The position numbers and the translations under genes are program-made. Under the pieces are notes generated by a model. That model worked only from the letters and a program-made list of their open reading frames with translations. It did no database searches and was not told where the DNA came from. A DNA stretch of 64,000 nucleotides from Robiginitomaculum sp. (GTDB lineage Bacteria > Pseudomonadota > Alphaproteobacteria > Caulobacterales > Maricaulaceae), in the NCBI GenBank assembly GCA_021776635.1, contig JAJFFN010000021.1, forward strand, positions 1-64,000, given 5' to 3'. Below, piece after piece: positions 26,800 to 34,992 of this stretch (positions are counted from its first letter, which is position 1; the number at the start of each line of letters is the position of its first letter).

Positions 26800-28227
26800 C
26801 TACACAGAATGAATAGGATGTCCAAGAGCGGAAAGTGCGGCTTCCATTGTGGCTTCTGACAGGGTTGGGTGGGCGTGAATTGTGCCTGCTATATCCTGGA
26901 GGGTAGCGTTCATTTCTATGGCCAGCACAAACTCGCCGGATAACTCCGATATATGCCGCCCCACGGCCTGTATGCCAATGATGCGCCCTGTGTCCTTTAG
27001 TGCTAAAATACGCACAAAGCCGCCGCCTTCTGCGGTGCCTGTGGTTAAGGCGCGGCCATTTGCGGCCCAACGGAATTTGCCTTGAGTAAACGCGAGACCT
27101 TTGTCTTTAGCCTCGGCAGGTGTCACACCAACAGATACAATTTCCGGGTCCGTAAAGCAAACCGCAGGGATGGCGGCGGGTTGAAAAGAACGTTTTTTTC
27201 CAGCAATGATTTCCGCCACCATTTCGCCCTGGGCGGAGGCTTTGTGAGCCAACATGGGTTCGCCGACAAGATCGCCAATGGCGTATACGCCGCGCATGGC
27301 TGTGCGGCATTTGTCATCTACCTTGATAAAGATTCCGTTGTTCTCTGGTACCATGTCAATTGCCATATTTTCAAGACCCCAGCCTTGTGTATTGGGTATG
27401 CGGCCAACCGTGACCAATACCTTATGGCAGCTTAATTTTACATCTTTCCCGTCTTTATCAGTATAGGTTAGTGTGTGTGTACCGCCTTTGGCACTCACCG
27501 ATTGTGCAAAGCTATTTGTTTGAACGTCAACATCGTGATCACGCAACCATTTGGAAACGGGTGCCGATAGCTGTTTGTCAAAGCCGGGCAAAATCGTTTT
27601 TGCGGCTTCTATAAAGGTGACTTCAGCCCCCAATTTGCGGTAAGCAATACCAAGTTCCATGCCGATATACCCTGCACCAACGACGACCAGTTTTTTTGGC
27701 ACCTCAGATAAATCCAGGGCTTCGGTTGAAGAAATGACCGGCCCTTTTCCGTTTTTAGAAAACGGCAATCCTTTTAACGCGACGCTTTTAGAACCGGTCG
27801 CTAGGATTACATTTGTTGCCGTAATTTTGTCATCACCGACAAGACAGGTTTTGGCGTTTTCAAACACCGCCCAGCCAGAGACAACGCGAACGCCAGCGGC
27901 TTTTAATAGACCAGCAACGCCAGAGCTAAGCTTTTCTGTAATGCCGTCTTTCCAGGCAATTGTTTTTTTAAAATCCAATATGGGGCTATCTGCTGATAGA
28001 CCAATTTCAGAACTTCCCTTGGCATTTGTAATCGCTTGCTCGTATTTTTCTGCGGCCTCAATCAGGGCTTTCGACGGAATACAGCCGCGTATCAAACAGG
28101 TGCCACCAAGCTTGCCATCTTCGACCAAAATGGTGTCCAAGCCTAATTGACCGGCACGTATAGCAGCGACATAACCTCCTGGCCCAGAGCCAACAACAAG
28201 CACTTCACAAGTTAAATGTTCAGACAT
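26800..28227 (-). CDS. lpdA: Dihydrolipoyl dehydrogenase (E3) of the bkd complex
   Basis: A 475-residue flavoprotein that reoxidises dihydrolipoamide with NAD+. FAD-binding VVGSGPGGYVAA is at the start, the redox disulfide lies in GGTCLIRGCIPSKAL (near residues 43 and 48), NAD-binding VVGAGYIGMELG is near 183, and the catalytic His/Glu pair HAHPTLSEA is near the C-terminus. It is the last gene of the bkd operon, nine bases after E2, so it is the complex-specific E3 (often called bkdC or lpdV). Good GAGGAG ribosome site. Confidence 0.95.
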   Translation of the reverse strand: MSEHLTCEVLVVGSGPGGYVAAIRAGQLGLDTILVEDGKLGGTCLIRGCIPSKALIEAAEKYEQAITNAKGSSEIGLSADSPILDFKKTIAWKDGITEKLSSGVAGLLKAAGVRVVSGWAVFENAKTCLVGDDKITATNVILATGSKSVALKGLPFSKNGKGPVISSTEALDLSEVPKKLVVVGAGYIGMELGIAYRKLGAEVTFIEAAKTILPGFDKQLSAPVSKWLRDHDVDVQTNSFAQSVSAKGGTHTLTYTDKDGKDVKLSCHKVLVTVGRIPNTQGWGLENMAIDMVPENNGIFIKVDDKCRTAMRGVYAIGDLVGEPMLAHKASAQGEMVAEIIAGKKRSFQPAAIPAVCFTDPEIVSVGVTPAEAKDKGLAFTQGKFRWAANGRALTTGTAEGGGFVRILALKDTGRIIGIQAVGRHISELSGEFVLAIEMNATLQDIAGTIHAHPTLSEATMEAALSALGHPIHSV

Positions 28228-28235
28228 AAGCTCCT

Positions 28236-29483
28236 CTAATCAATAAAAAGTGTCGCAGGGTGCTCTAACAAGCCCTTGATATAGGCAACCATTTCGGCGG
28301 CGTGAAACCCGTCGACAACACGGTGATCAAAACTCGTTGAAAAGTTCATCATTTTACGCACCACCATTTGCCCATTATTGACGACTGGTGTGTCGACAAT
28401 TTTGTTAGGGCATAGGATTGCCACTTCGGGCCGGTTGATGACAGGTGTCGCCATAACACCCGCTAACTTGCCTAGAGAGGTGAGCGAAATCGTCGAGCCA
28501 GACAATTCCTCGGGCGCAACACTTCCGGTTTTTGCCGCTTCGCCAATGCGGGCGATTTCCGTGGCAAGCCCCCAAATATTTTGGCTTTCGGCATTGCGTA
28601 TGACAGGCACCATGAGGCCGCCTGGTGTTTGTGCTGCCATGCCGATATGGACGGGATTATGCTGCGTAATAATATCCGCTTCGTCGTCAAAAGTAGCGTT
28701 GCACTGGGGCCATAATTTCACGGCTTTAACAATCGCGCGCATAAAAAACGGCATTAAAGTCAGCTTGGGTTGGTGGGGTGCGCGGGTCGCATTGAGATGA
28801 ACTCTCGTGCGTTCGACCTCTGTCATGTCAATAGACTCGACGTAAGAAAAGTGCGGGATACGGCGTTTGCTTTCGCTCATACGTTTTGAAATAATTCGCC
28901 GCATTCCAGTGACTTTGATATCTGTGTGCCCAGCCAGTTTTTGCAAGGTTGAGCCGCCGCCTTTAGAATAAGCATCAAGGTCAGCATGGGTGATTTGCCC
29001 GGCTTTTCCTGATGGTGCCACCAAAGACAAATCTATGTCCTGGTTTTCTGCACGCCTGCGGACGGCAGGTGACGCCAACGGTTTATCAGACGGGGCTGAA
29101 ACACTCACCGGTTTGGTAACGGGTTTGGTCTTTGCCTCAATTATTGGTTTTGGCTCAGGTTTTGGTTTTGCGGCTTTAGGCGGGGCCGTCATTTTAATCG
29201 GTGTCGGGATAGGGCTTTCTGTTCCGTCTACGGTTTCAAAAACAATGAGATCGCCGCCAATGGCCATAATTTCTCCGGCTGCACAGCCTACGGATGTGAC
29301 CACACCGCTAGTTGGCGCCGTGAGTTCAACGGTGGCTTTGTCTGTCATGGCATCGCAAATTGGATCGTCATCAGCGACTTTATCGCCGACTTTAACATGC
29401 CATTCCGTGATTTCTGCTTCGGTTACACCTTCGCCGATGTCCGGCATTTTAAAAATATATTGGCCTGTATTCTTCTGACCCAT
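28236..29483 (-). CDS. bkdB: Branched-chain 2-oxoacid dehydrogenase E2
   Basis: A 415-residue dihydrolipoyl acyltransferase. One lipoyl domain (residues 8-85) has the lipoylated Lys49 in MTDKATVEL; a Pro/Lys linker follows; a peripheral-subunit-binding domain is at about 133-170 (ASPAVRRRAENQDIDL); and the catalytic domain ends with SFDHRVVDGFHAAEMV (His387, Asp391). Its start region, including the ribosome site GGAGG, is present in a second copy just upstream because of a 123-bp duplication/insertion. Confidence 0.94.
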   Translation of the reverse strand: MGQKNTGQYIFKMPDIGEGVTEAEITEWHVKVGDKVADDDPICDAMTDKATVELTAPTSGVVTSVGCAAGEIMAIGGDLIVFETVDGTESPIPTPIKMTAPPKAAKPKPEPKPIIEAKTKPVTKPVSVSAPSDKPLASPAVRRRAENQDIDLSLVAPSGKAGQITHADLDAYSKGGGSTLQKLAGHTDIKVTGMRRIISKRMSESKRRIPHFSYVESIDMTEVERTRVHLNATRAPHQPKLTLMPFFMRAIVKAVKLWPQCNATFDDEADIITQHNPVHIGMAAQTPGGLMVPVIRNAESQNIWGLATEIARIGEAAKTGSVAPEELSGSTISLTSLGKLAGVMATPVINRPEVAILCPNKIVDTPVVNNGQMVVRKMMNFSTSFDHRVVDGFHAAEMVAYIKGLLEHPATLFID

Positions 29484-29619
29484 CTAATCCTCCATATTCA
29501 TATTGCTCACGGCTCGTGCGCAAAAGCGCACGCCTGCGCAGTCGCGGCACATAAGTGCCGACGGGCGGTCGCCCTTGCCTTGCTCCGCTCGGTACTTCTG
29601 ACCCATCTAATCCTCCATA
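29472..29619 (-). repeat. 25-bp direct repeats around a palindromic insert
   Basis: The 25-bp junction between the E1 beta stop and the E2 start occurs twice, at 29472-29496 and 29595-29619, around 98 bp of foreign-looking sequence. That insert holds three perfect hairpins (GTGCGC-AAAA-GCGCAC at 29516-29531, CGGCAC-ATAA-GTGCCG at 29545-29560, GGGCG/CGCCC at 29563-29574). It looks like a mobile palindromic unit with target duplication. Confidence 0.75.
29484..29606 (-). CDS. 40-codon mini-ORF created by the insertion
   Basis: The duplicated junction gives a second copy of the E2 start (ATG at 29606, with a proper GGAGG site), which opens a 40-residue frame beginning MGQKYRAEQGKGDRPS, containing three Cys and many Arg, and ending MNMED with the TAG that overlaps the bkdB start region. 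The unit is exactly 123 bp (41 codons with stop), so the reading relation stop-start is preserved. It may be translated as a coupling leader, or be neutral. No known protein. Confidence 0.35.
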   Translation of the reverse strand: MGQKYRAEQGKGDRPSALMCRDCAGVRFCARAVSNMNMED

Positions 29620-30635
29620 ATCCGTACAATTGCATCACTGCACCGCTCAAGGCCTGGAAAATATTCCCACTCCAGCGCATGGGGGTAGGGTGTATCCCAT
29701 CCGGTCACGCGAACGATAGGTTTTTCCAATGCATAAAAACAATGTTGTTGCACTTCGGCGATAAGCTCTGCGCCAAACCCTGATGTTCGGGTTGCTTCAT
29801 GCAAAATGAGGCAACGTCCAGTTTTGTTCACAGACTGCACGATTGCTTCCAAATCCAAAGGCATTAAAGATCGTAAATCAAGGATTTCGGCGTTCACGCC
29901 CGTGGCCTCAACAGCCGCCTCTGCGACCCAAACCATGGTGCCGTAACATAATATCGTTAGGTCCGTTCCCGCGCGGTGGGTACGCGCCTTTTCAAAATCA
30001 ATAGTATAATGACCCTCAGGCACGAGACCAAGTTCATGCTTTGACCAGTTACGTGCGGGCATGTGCGGGTCACCAGAAAACGGGCCATTATAGAGACGCT
30101 TTGGCTCTAAAAATAACACTGGGTCATTGTCTTCTATCGCTTTGATCAACAGGCCTTTTGCATCATAGGGATTGGAGGGGATGATGGTTTTAAGCCCTGC
30201 AATATGCGTGAACAATGCTTCGGGGCTTTGGGAGTGGGTTTGCCCGCCGTGTATGCCGCCGCCAACAGGGGTGCGTATGGTCAGTGGTGCTGTAAATTCA
30301 CCATTTGAGCGGTAGCGCAGACGTGCAGCCTCAGAGCAGATCTGGTCATAGGCCGGGTAAATATAGTCGGCGAACTGAATTTCTACAACGGGCCGTAATC
30401 CATATGCGCCCATGCCAACGGCTGCACCAATAATACCGCCTTCTGCTATGGGCGTATCAAAGCATCTGTGTAAGCCGTGTTTTTCTTGTAGGCCCGCCGT
30501 ACACCGAAAGACGCCGCCAAAATAACCAACGTCTTCGCCGAAAACCAAAACGTCTGGGTCTTGGCTCATTTTGACATCCATTGCGGAGCGAATGGCTTCG
30601 ATCATGTTCATTTGTTTTTTGCCGTCTTTGGTCAT
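29607..30635 (-). CDS. bkdA2: Branched-chain 2-oxoacid dehydrogenase E1 beta
   Basis: A 342-residue transketolase-like beta subunit (pyrimidine-binding plus C-terminal domains). It contains FGEDVGYFGGVFR near residue 31, RTPVGGGIHGGQTHSQSPE near 120 and EATRTSGFGAELIAEVQ near the end. With E1 alpha it decarboxylates branched-chain 2-oxoacids using thiamine diphosphate and acylates the E2 lipoyl group. It lies two bases after E1 alpha. Ends in ...MED just before the E2 junction. Confidence 0.94.
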   Translation of the reverse strand: MTKDGKKQMNMIEAIRSAMDVKMSQDPDVLVFGEDVGYFGGVFRCTAGLQEKHGLHRCFDTPIAEGGIIGAAVGMGAYGLRPVVEIQFADYIYPAYDQICSEAARLRYRSNGEFTAPLTIRTPVGGGIHGGQTHSQSPEALFTHIAGLKTIIPSNPYDAKGLLIKAIEDNDPVLFLEPKRLYNGPFSGDPHMPARNWSKHELGLVPEGHYTIDFEKARTHRAGTDLTILCYGTMVWVAEAAVEATGVNAEILDLRSLMPLDLEAIVQSVNKTGRCLILHEATRTSGFGAELIAEVQQHCFYALEKPIVRVTGWDTPYPHALEWEYFPGLERCSDAIVRIMED

Positions 30636-30637
30636 GT

Positions 30638-31873
30638 TTAAATCCCCAATTCTTGGCGCTGTCTGCGCAAATGGGTCGGCACATCTTCAAAAACTTGTTC
30701 AAACATGGTTGCAGGATTTATATCCGTCGGTGTAGCCAAAGTTCCCAAGGATTCGGCTTTTTTATAGGTCTCTAACACATGGGCCTTTAACTCATCGATC
30801 AGTGCGTCTTGCTGTTCTTGACTCCATTTTCCCAGCTTAATCAGATGTTCTTTAAGGCGGTCTATTGGGTCGCCAAACGGCCATATTTTTGCTTCGCCTT
30901 TTGGACGATAGGCGGATGGGTCATCCGATGTTGAATGCCCTTCTTTGCGGTAAGTGAAATGCTCGATAACGGTGGCGCCGCCGCCGTTTCTGGCACGCTG
31001 CGCTGCCCACTGTACAGCAGCGTAAACAGCCAGGAAATCATTACCGTCTACACGTAAGCTCGCCAAACCAAAGCCAAGCCCGCGTGAGGCAAAACTACGG
31101 CTTTGTCCCGCCGCCATGCCTTGAAAAGTTGAAATAGCCCACTGGTTGTTAACGACATTTATTATGACGGGAGCGCGGTAGGTGGAAGCAAAATTGAGAG
31201 CATAGTGAAAATCACCTTCTGCTGTCGCGCCCTCGCCTGTAAAGGTAGCGGCAATGTCGTTCGTACCTTTATAGGCACACGCCATCGCCCAACCGACGGC
31301 TTGAATGGTTTGCGTGCCAAGATTGCCAGAAATAGAATAAAAGCCCTTGTCGCGAACCGAGTAACAAATTGGTATGGCCTTGCCGTCAAGCCTGTCTGCT
31401 TTATTAGAAAGACATTGGTTCATCAAATCCAAAACAGGCCAGCCCCGTGTCATTAAAATGCCTTGCTGACGATAGGTTGGAAACACCATATCACTGTCGC
31501 GAAGCGCCATTGCCGTAGCAACAGAAATTGCCTCTTCACCAATGCTTTTCATGTAAAATGATAGTTTTCCTTGCCGCTGCATTGCGAACATGCGCTTGTC
31601 AACAATTCGGGTTAGTAACATGTTACGCAGACCCATTATCAATACGTCTGGCTCTAATTCAGGATTCCATTCTCCGTAGACCTCACCGTTTAGCTTCATC
31701 GCCCGCACCAAACCCGTGGCATGGGCTTCGGTTTCAAATGCATCAACCAGTGGGTCTGGCTTGCCTGGCCATTGTTCTTTGTCGAGATTGATGCTGGAAT
31801 AATCAGGCAGATCCCCTGGGCGAAATTCAGGTTCTGGTACAAAAAGATTTGATATGTTTTTCCGACTTGTCAT
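30638..31873 (-). CDS. bkdA1: Branched-chain 2-oxoacid dehydrogenase E1 alpha
   Basis: A 411-residue alpha subunit. The thiamine diphosphate/Mg motif runs from GEGATAEGD near residue 215 to NNQWAIST near 240. The region near 340 (EHFTYRKEGHSTSDDPSAYR) is typical of BCKDH rather than pyruvate dehydrogenase E1. First gene of the four-gene operon E1 alpha-E1 beta-E2-E3, divergent from an Lrp-type regulator that is the likely controller. Confidence 0.94.
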   Translation of the reverse strand: MTSRKNISNLFVPEPEFRPGDLPDYSSINLDKEQWPGKPDPLVDAFETEAHATGLVRAMKLNGEVYGEWNPELEPDVLIMGLRNMLLTRIVDKRMFAMQRQGKLSFYMKSIGEEAISVATAMALRDSDMVFPTYRQQGILMTRGWPVLDLMNQCLSNKADRLDGKAIPICYSVRDKGFYSISGNLGTQTIQAVGWAMACAYKGTNDIAATFTGEGATAEGDFHYALNFASTYRAPVIINVVNNQWAISTFQGMAAGQSRSFASRGLGFGLASLRVDGNDFLAVYAAVQWAAQRARNGGGATVIEHFTYRKEGHSTSDDPSAYRPKGEAKIWPFGDPIDRLKEHLIKLGKWSQEQQDALIDELKAHVLETYKKAESLGTLATPTDINPATMFEQVFEDVPTHLRRQRQELGI

Positions 31874-32004
31874 TGACGCGCCCTTGCTTGAGTATAATAT
31901 TGGGAATTATTATCTTAAATACGGGCGTTTATGTTTGCAAATAATCTTGATATACCGCATATATAGGCATAAATTTACGTTTTTTGAGAATAAAGAGAAA
32001 TAAA
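31874..32004. promoter_or_regulatory. Divergent bkd/lrp control region
   Basis: 131 bp between the bkd operon and the Lrp-type gene. It is strongly AT-rich in its middle (about 31895-31980), with several A/T tracts suited to Lrp-family binding. I could not assign individual operators or a clear -35/-10 pair. Confidence 0.45.
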
Positions 32005-32499
32005 ATGTCTATAAAACTCGACAACATAGATGCTAAAATATTGCACGTTATTCAAAATAACGCAGCATTATCCGTGGCGGAAATCGCAGATAAGGTTGGG
32101 CTTTCTTCTTCTCCGTGTTGGCGTCGGGTCAAGCGTATGGAAGAAGACGGCATAATAAAACAGCGTGTGACCAGGTTAGACCGACAAAAGCTTGGGCTGG
32201 ACTTTGAAGTTTTCGTGTCCGTAAAGCTAGCCATTCCCAATAAAGACAATATGGAGAAGTTTGAGCGGGCTATTCAAGCTATGCCCGAAGTTGTGCAATG
32301 TGCAGTCGTAACGGGTGCTGTAGATTATATGTTGCGCATAATAACGTCTGACATGCACGCCTATGACCGCTTTTTGCGCGAGAAATTGCTTTCTTTTTCT
32401 TTGGTTTCGGATGTGCAATCACGCATTACGCTTCGCCAAGCAAAGGAAACAACTGCTTTGCCGTTAAACCTGATTAGCTCTGCAGTACCGCCGTTATAA
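32005..32499 (+). CDS. Lrp/AsnC family regulator, probable BkdR
   Basis: A 164-residue feast/famine regulator: N-terminal winged helix-turn-helix (DAKILHVIQNNAALSVAEIA and SSSPCWRRVKRMEEDGII), C-terminal RAM ligand domain (about 70-150). The ATG at 32005 follows AAAGAG; an upstream in-frame start would add seven unlikely residues. Its position head to head with the bkd genes parallels BkdR of Pseudomonas, an Lrp homologue that activates the bkd operon in response to branched-chain amino acids; the same role is inferred here. Confidence 0.88.
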   Translation: MSIKLDNIDAKILHVIQNNAALSVAEIADKVGLSSSPCWRRVKRMEEDGIIKQRVTRLDRQKLGLDFEVFVSVKLAIPNKDNMEKFERAIQAMPEVVQCAVVTGAVDYMLRIITSDMHAYDRFLREKLLSFSLVSDVQSRITLRQAKETTALPLNLISSAVPPL

Positions 32500-32558
32500 A
32501 AATATACGCATCTTAAGCCTGTTTTCACCAAATTTTGTTATGTCTCACGTTCATAATA

Positions 32559-33731
32559 ATGGTGAAGGTTGTGGACGGTATTAAAACAAACATTATAGCA
32601 GTTAAAGATCTGACAACTCAGCAAGTTGCTGCGTGGAAAAAGTTCCGTGATACGAATGCGGCATTATACAGTCCGTATTTTCATTTTGCTTACACACAAT
32701 TGCTCGACCGCTTATGTAATAATGTCCATGTTTTGATGGTTGAACGAAATGAAAACCCAGTCGCTTTTTTGCCATTCCAAGCCAAGATAAATTCAGTAGG
32801 TAAAATTGGCTTTGCCCGCCCAGTTGGCACCCCGATGACAGATTATCACGGTCTTATTTGCGCACCTGACACCCAATTTGACTTATATGCAGTGTTTAAA
32901 CAGGCCGGTTTAGGCGCCTTTCATTTTTCTTTGTTAATTGATAGCGGCGACATGTTTGCTGGCACAGTTCAAAGCAATTCTCCTTGTACGGTTATGGATA
33001 TATCCCAAGGTGCGGATAGTTGGCGTGCGGCGCGCAACGGAAGTTATCGCCGCCACCTTAAAAGCAACCGGCGGCGCGTGCGCAAAGCAGAGGCGCTTGG
33101 GCCGCGCCGTTTTGAATTTAACACAACCGACACATCCGTCTTTGAACATTTAATGGCCTGGAAACGTGCGAAATTTGCCGAGAGCGGTAAATATGATGTC
33201 CTTGGCGTAAATTGGACAAGTGCGTTGTTAAAAACGCTATGGGCGCAAGGCAGGGATGCTGAATTACGTGCCGATATGCACTGTATGTATTTTGGCGATC
33301 AGTTAGCAGCCATCGATTTAGGGCTAAGCGATGGGGTTACATTCCACTCCTGGATGGTAGCCTATAATGACGAATTATATAATCTGGCACCTGGCATACA
33401 ATTGCTCGAAGCCTTAATTGATGAGGCGGCAAATTTAGGATATAGCCGCATAGACCTCGGCGAAGGGATAGACGGATATAAACGTCATTATGCCAGCGAG
33501 GATATTTCTGTTGGATCCGGCTTTATTGCCGTTAGTGGGCATGCCGCAGCCTTGTCCAAGCTTTACGGCGGGTTTGAAAATTTTGGCGAAAGCAAATTGG
33601 AAAAGCTCAAATTGGGCAAGCTTGGCCGTTTGCCTGGTAAAGTCCGCCGCCGGTACAGCCAAATAAGTGCCTGTGATGCAACACTGTCAGGACGCTCGAA
33701 AGCCCTCATGCAAGCGGTCAAGGGCGGGTGA
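32559..33731 (+). CDS. CelD/FemAB-like GNAT acyltransferase
   Basis: A 390-residue protein with a GNAT fold of the CelD/BcsL type (RNGSYRRHLKSNRRRVRKAE near residue 165, LGYSRIDLGEGIDGYKRHYA near 300). Such proteins are often linked to exopolysaccharide or cellulose synthesis or to peptidyl transfer, but no polysaccharide gene lies nearby. The start is uncertain: I prefer the ATG at 32559 to a TTG at 32535; there is no strong ribosome site. Confidence 0.75.
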   Translation: MVKVVDGIKTNIIAVKDLTTQQVAAWKKFRDTNAALYSPYFHFAYTQLLDRLCNNVHVLMVERNENPVAFLPFQAKINSVGKIGFARPVGTPMTDYHGLICAPDTQFDLYAVFKQAGLGAFHFSLLIDSGDMFAGTVQSNSPCTVMDISQGADSWRAARNGSYRRHLKSNRRRVRKAEALGPRRFEFNTTDTSVFEHLMAWKRAKFAESGKYDVLGVNWTSALLKTLWAQGRDAELRADMHCMYFGDQLAAIDLGLSDGVTFHSWMVAYNDELYNLAPGIQLLEALIDEAANLGYSRIDLGEGIDGYKRHYASEDISVGSGFIAVSGHAAALSKLYGGFENFGESKLEKLKLGKLGRLPGKVRRRYSQISACDATLSGRSKALMQAVKGG

Positions 33732-33751
33732 ATTAAAATATAACGGAAGGG

Positions 33752-33771
33752 CTCTAGCTCTAGAGCTAGAG
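33752..33771. terminator. 20-bp perfect palindrome between convergent genes
   Basis: CTCTAGCTCT followed by its exact reverse complement, between the CelD-like gene (+) and the flavin oxidoreductase gene (-). It would form a stem in RNA from either strand; T-runs are weak, so termination is a guess. Confidence 0.4.
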
Positions 33772-33782
33772 TTTCAGGTTAT

Positions 33783-34889
33783 TTAGCTCAAACTCGCCAG
33801 CGCGGCAGCATCATAATCCATGAGTTCGTCCATGCGGCCATCTTTGACTTTGGTGACCCAATTGGGGTCTTGTAACAGGGCGCGGCCTATTGCAACCATG
33901 TCAAATTCGCCTTTGTCCAAGCGTTCAAATAAATCATCAAGAGAAGCTGCGGCGGAGCCTTGACCGGCAAAGGCGCCGAAAAAATCACTGGAAAGCCCTA
34001 CAGACCCAACGGTTATGGTGGGCAAGCCTGTAAGTTTTTTGGCCCAACCGGCAAGGTTCAAATCAGAGCCTTTAAATTCAGGCTCTTGGTAGCGCCGTTG
34101 CGAGCAATGTAAAATGTCTATGCCGGCCTCTACAAACACTTGTAAGAAGGCCCCTAGTTTTTCAGGTGTTTCGGCAAGTCTTGCCGCGTAATCTTGTTGT
34201 TTCCATTGCGAAATTCTTAAAATTAATGGCATCTCTTTGCCACCGTTTTCATTCATGGATTTACGGCATTCGGCGATGATCTCTGCTGCAAATGTTGCGC
34301 GTTCGGCCAGACCGCCACCGTATTTGTCTTCGCGTTTATTCATCACACCCCAAAAAAACTGGTCAATGAGATATCCGTGGGCACCGTGAATTTCTACGGC
34401 GTCAAAGCCCAACCTAGCTGCATTCCCTGCCGCGCGGGCATAGGACGCAACCATGTCTTCGACTTCTGTTGTGCTCGGTGCTTCCATAACGGCTTTGCCC
34501 ATGTGGGTGATACCGGAAGGGCTGTCTGATTGTGCGTCTGGGAAGTGGCCGGTTCCAGGCTTGCGGACCATACCAACATGCCAAATTTGCGGGGCAATTC
34601 TGCCGCCAGCATGGTGTACTTTTTCACATACATTTTTCCACCCCGCCAAGGGTTTATCTGTGTGAAACAAAGGATAATTTGCATCATTGGAAGACCCTTT
34701 TCGGTCAATGACCGTGCCTTCGGTTAATATCAAGCCTACGCCTGCCGCCGCCCGGCGCCCATAATACCCGGCTACATTGTCTCCGGGAACACCTTGAGGC
34801 GAAAAAGCCCTTGTCATAGGCGCCATAACAACACGGTTTGGCATGTTAAGCCCGCGACATGTAAAAGGTTTAAAAAGCGGATTGGTCAT
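33783..34889 (-). CDS. Old yellow enzyme-type NADH:flavin oxidoreductase
   Basis: A 368-residue TIM-barrel FMN enzyme. It begins FKPFTCRGLNMPNRVVMAPMTRA (shown in part), has FDAVEIHGAHGYLIDQFFWG near residue 180 with the substrate-binding H-x-x-H/N type pair and NKREDKYGG after it, and ends with an FMN phosphate-binding stretch (MVAIGRALLQDPNW). Such enzymes reduce activated C=C bonds; the physiological substrate is unknown. The ATG at 34889 follows AAGGA; the longer frame overlaps the upstream gene. Confidence 0.9.
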   Translation of the reverse strand: MTNPLFKPFTCRGLNMPNRVVMAPMTRAFSPQGVPGDNVAGYYGRRAAAGVGLILTEGTVIDRKGSSNDANYPLFHTDKPLAGWKNVCEKVHHAGGRIAPQIWHVGMVRKPGTGHFPDAQSDSPSGITHMGKAVMEAPSTTEVEDMVASYARAAGNAARLGFDAVEIHGAHGYLIDQFFWGVMNKREDKYGGGLAERATFAAEIIAECRKSMNENGGKEMPLILRISQWKQQDYAARLAETPEKLGAFLQVFVEAGIDILHCSQRRYQEPEFKGSDLNLAGWAKKLTGLPTITVGSVGLSSDFFGAFAGQGSAAASLDDLFERLDKGEFDMVAIGRALLQDPNWVTKVKDGRMDELMDYDAAALASLS

Positions 34890-34992
34890 AAATTTCCTTG
34901 TGAATAAAAAATTAGTAGAGACGTAGATGGGTTTTGTGTAGCTGTAAAGACGAATTGAGAAAGAACTATTAGAGAACAAATTTACGTTTAGT

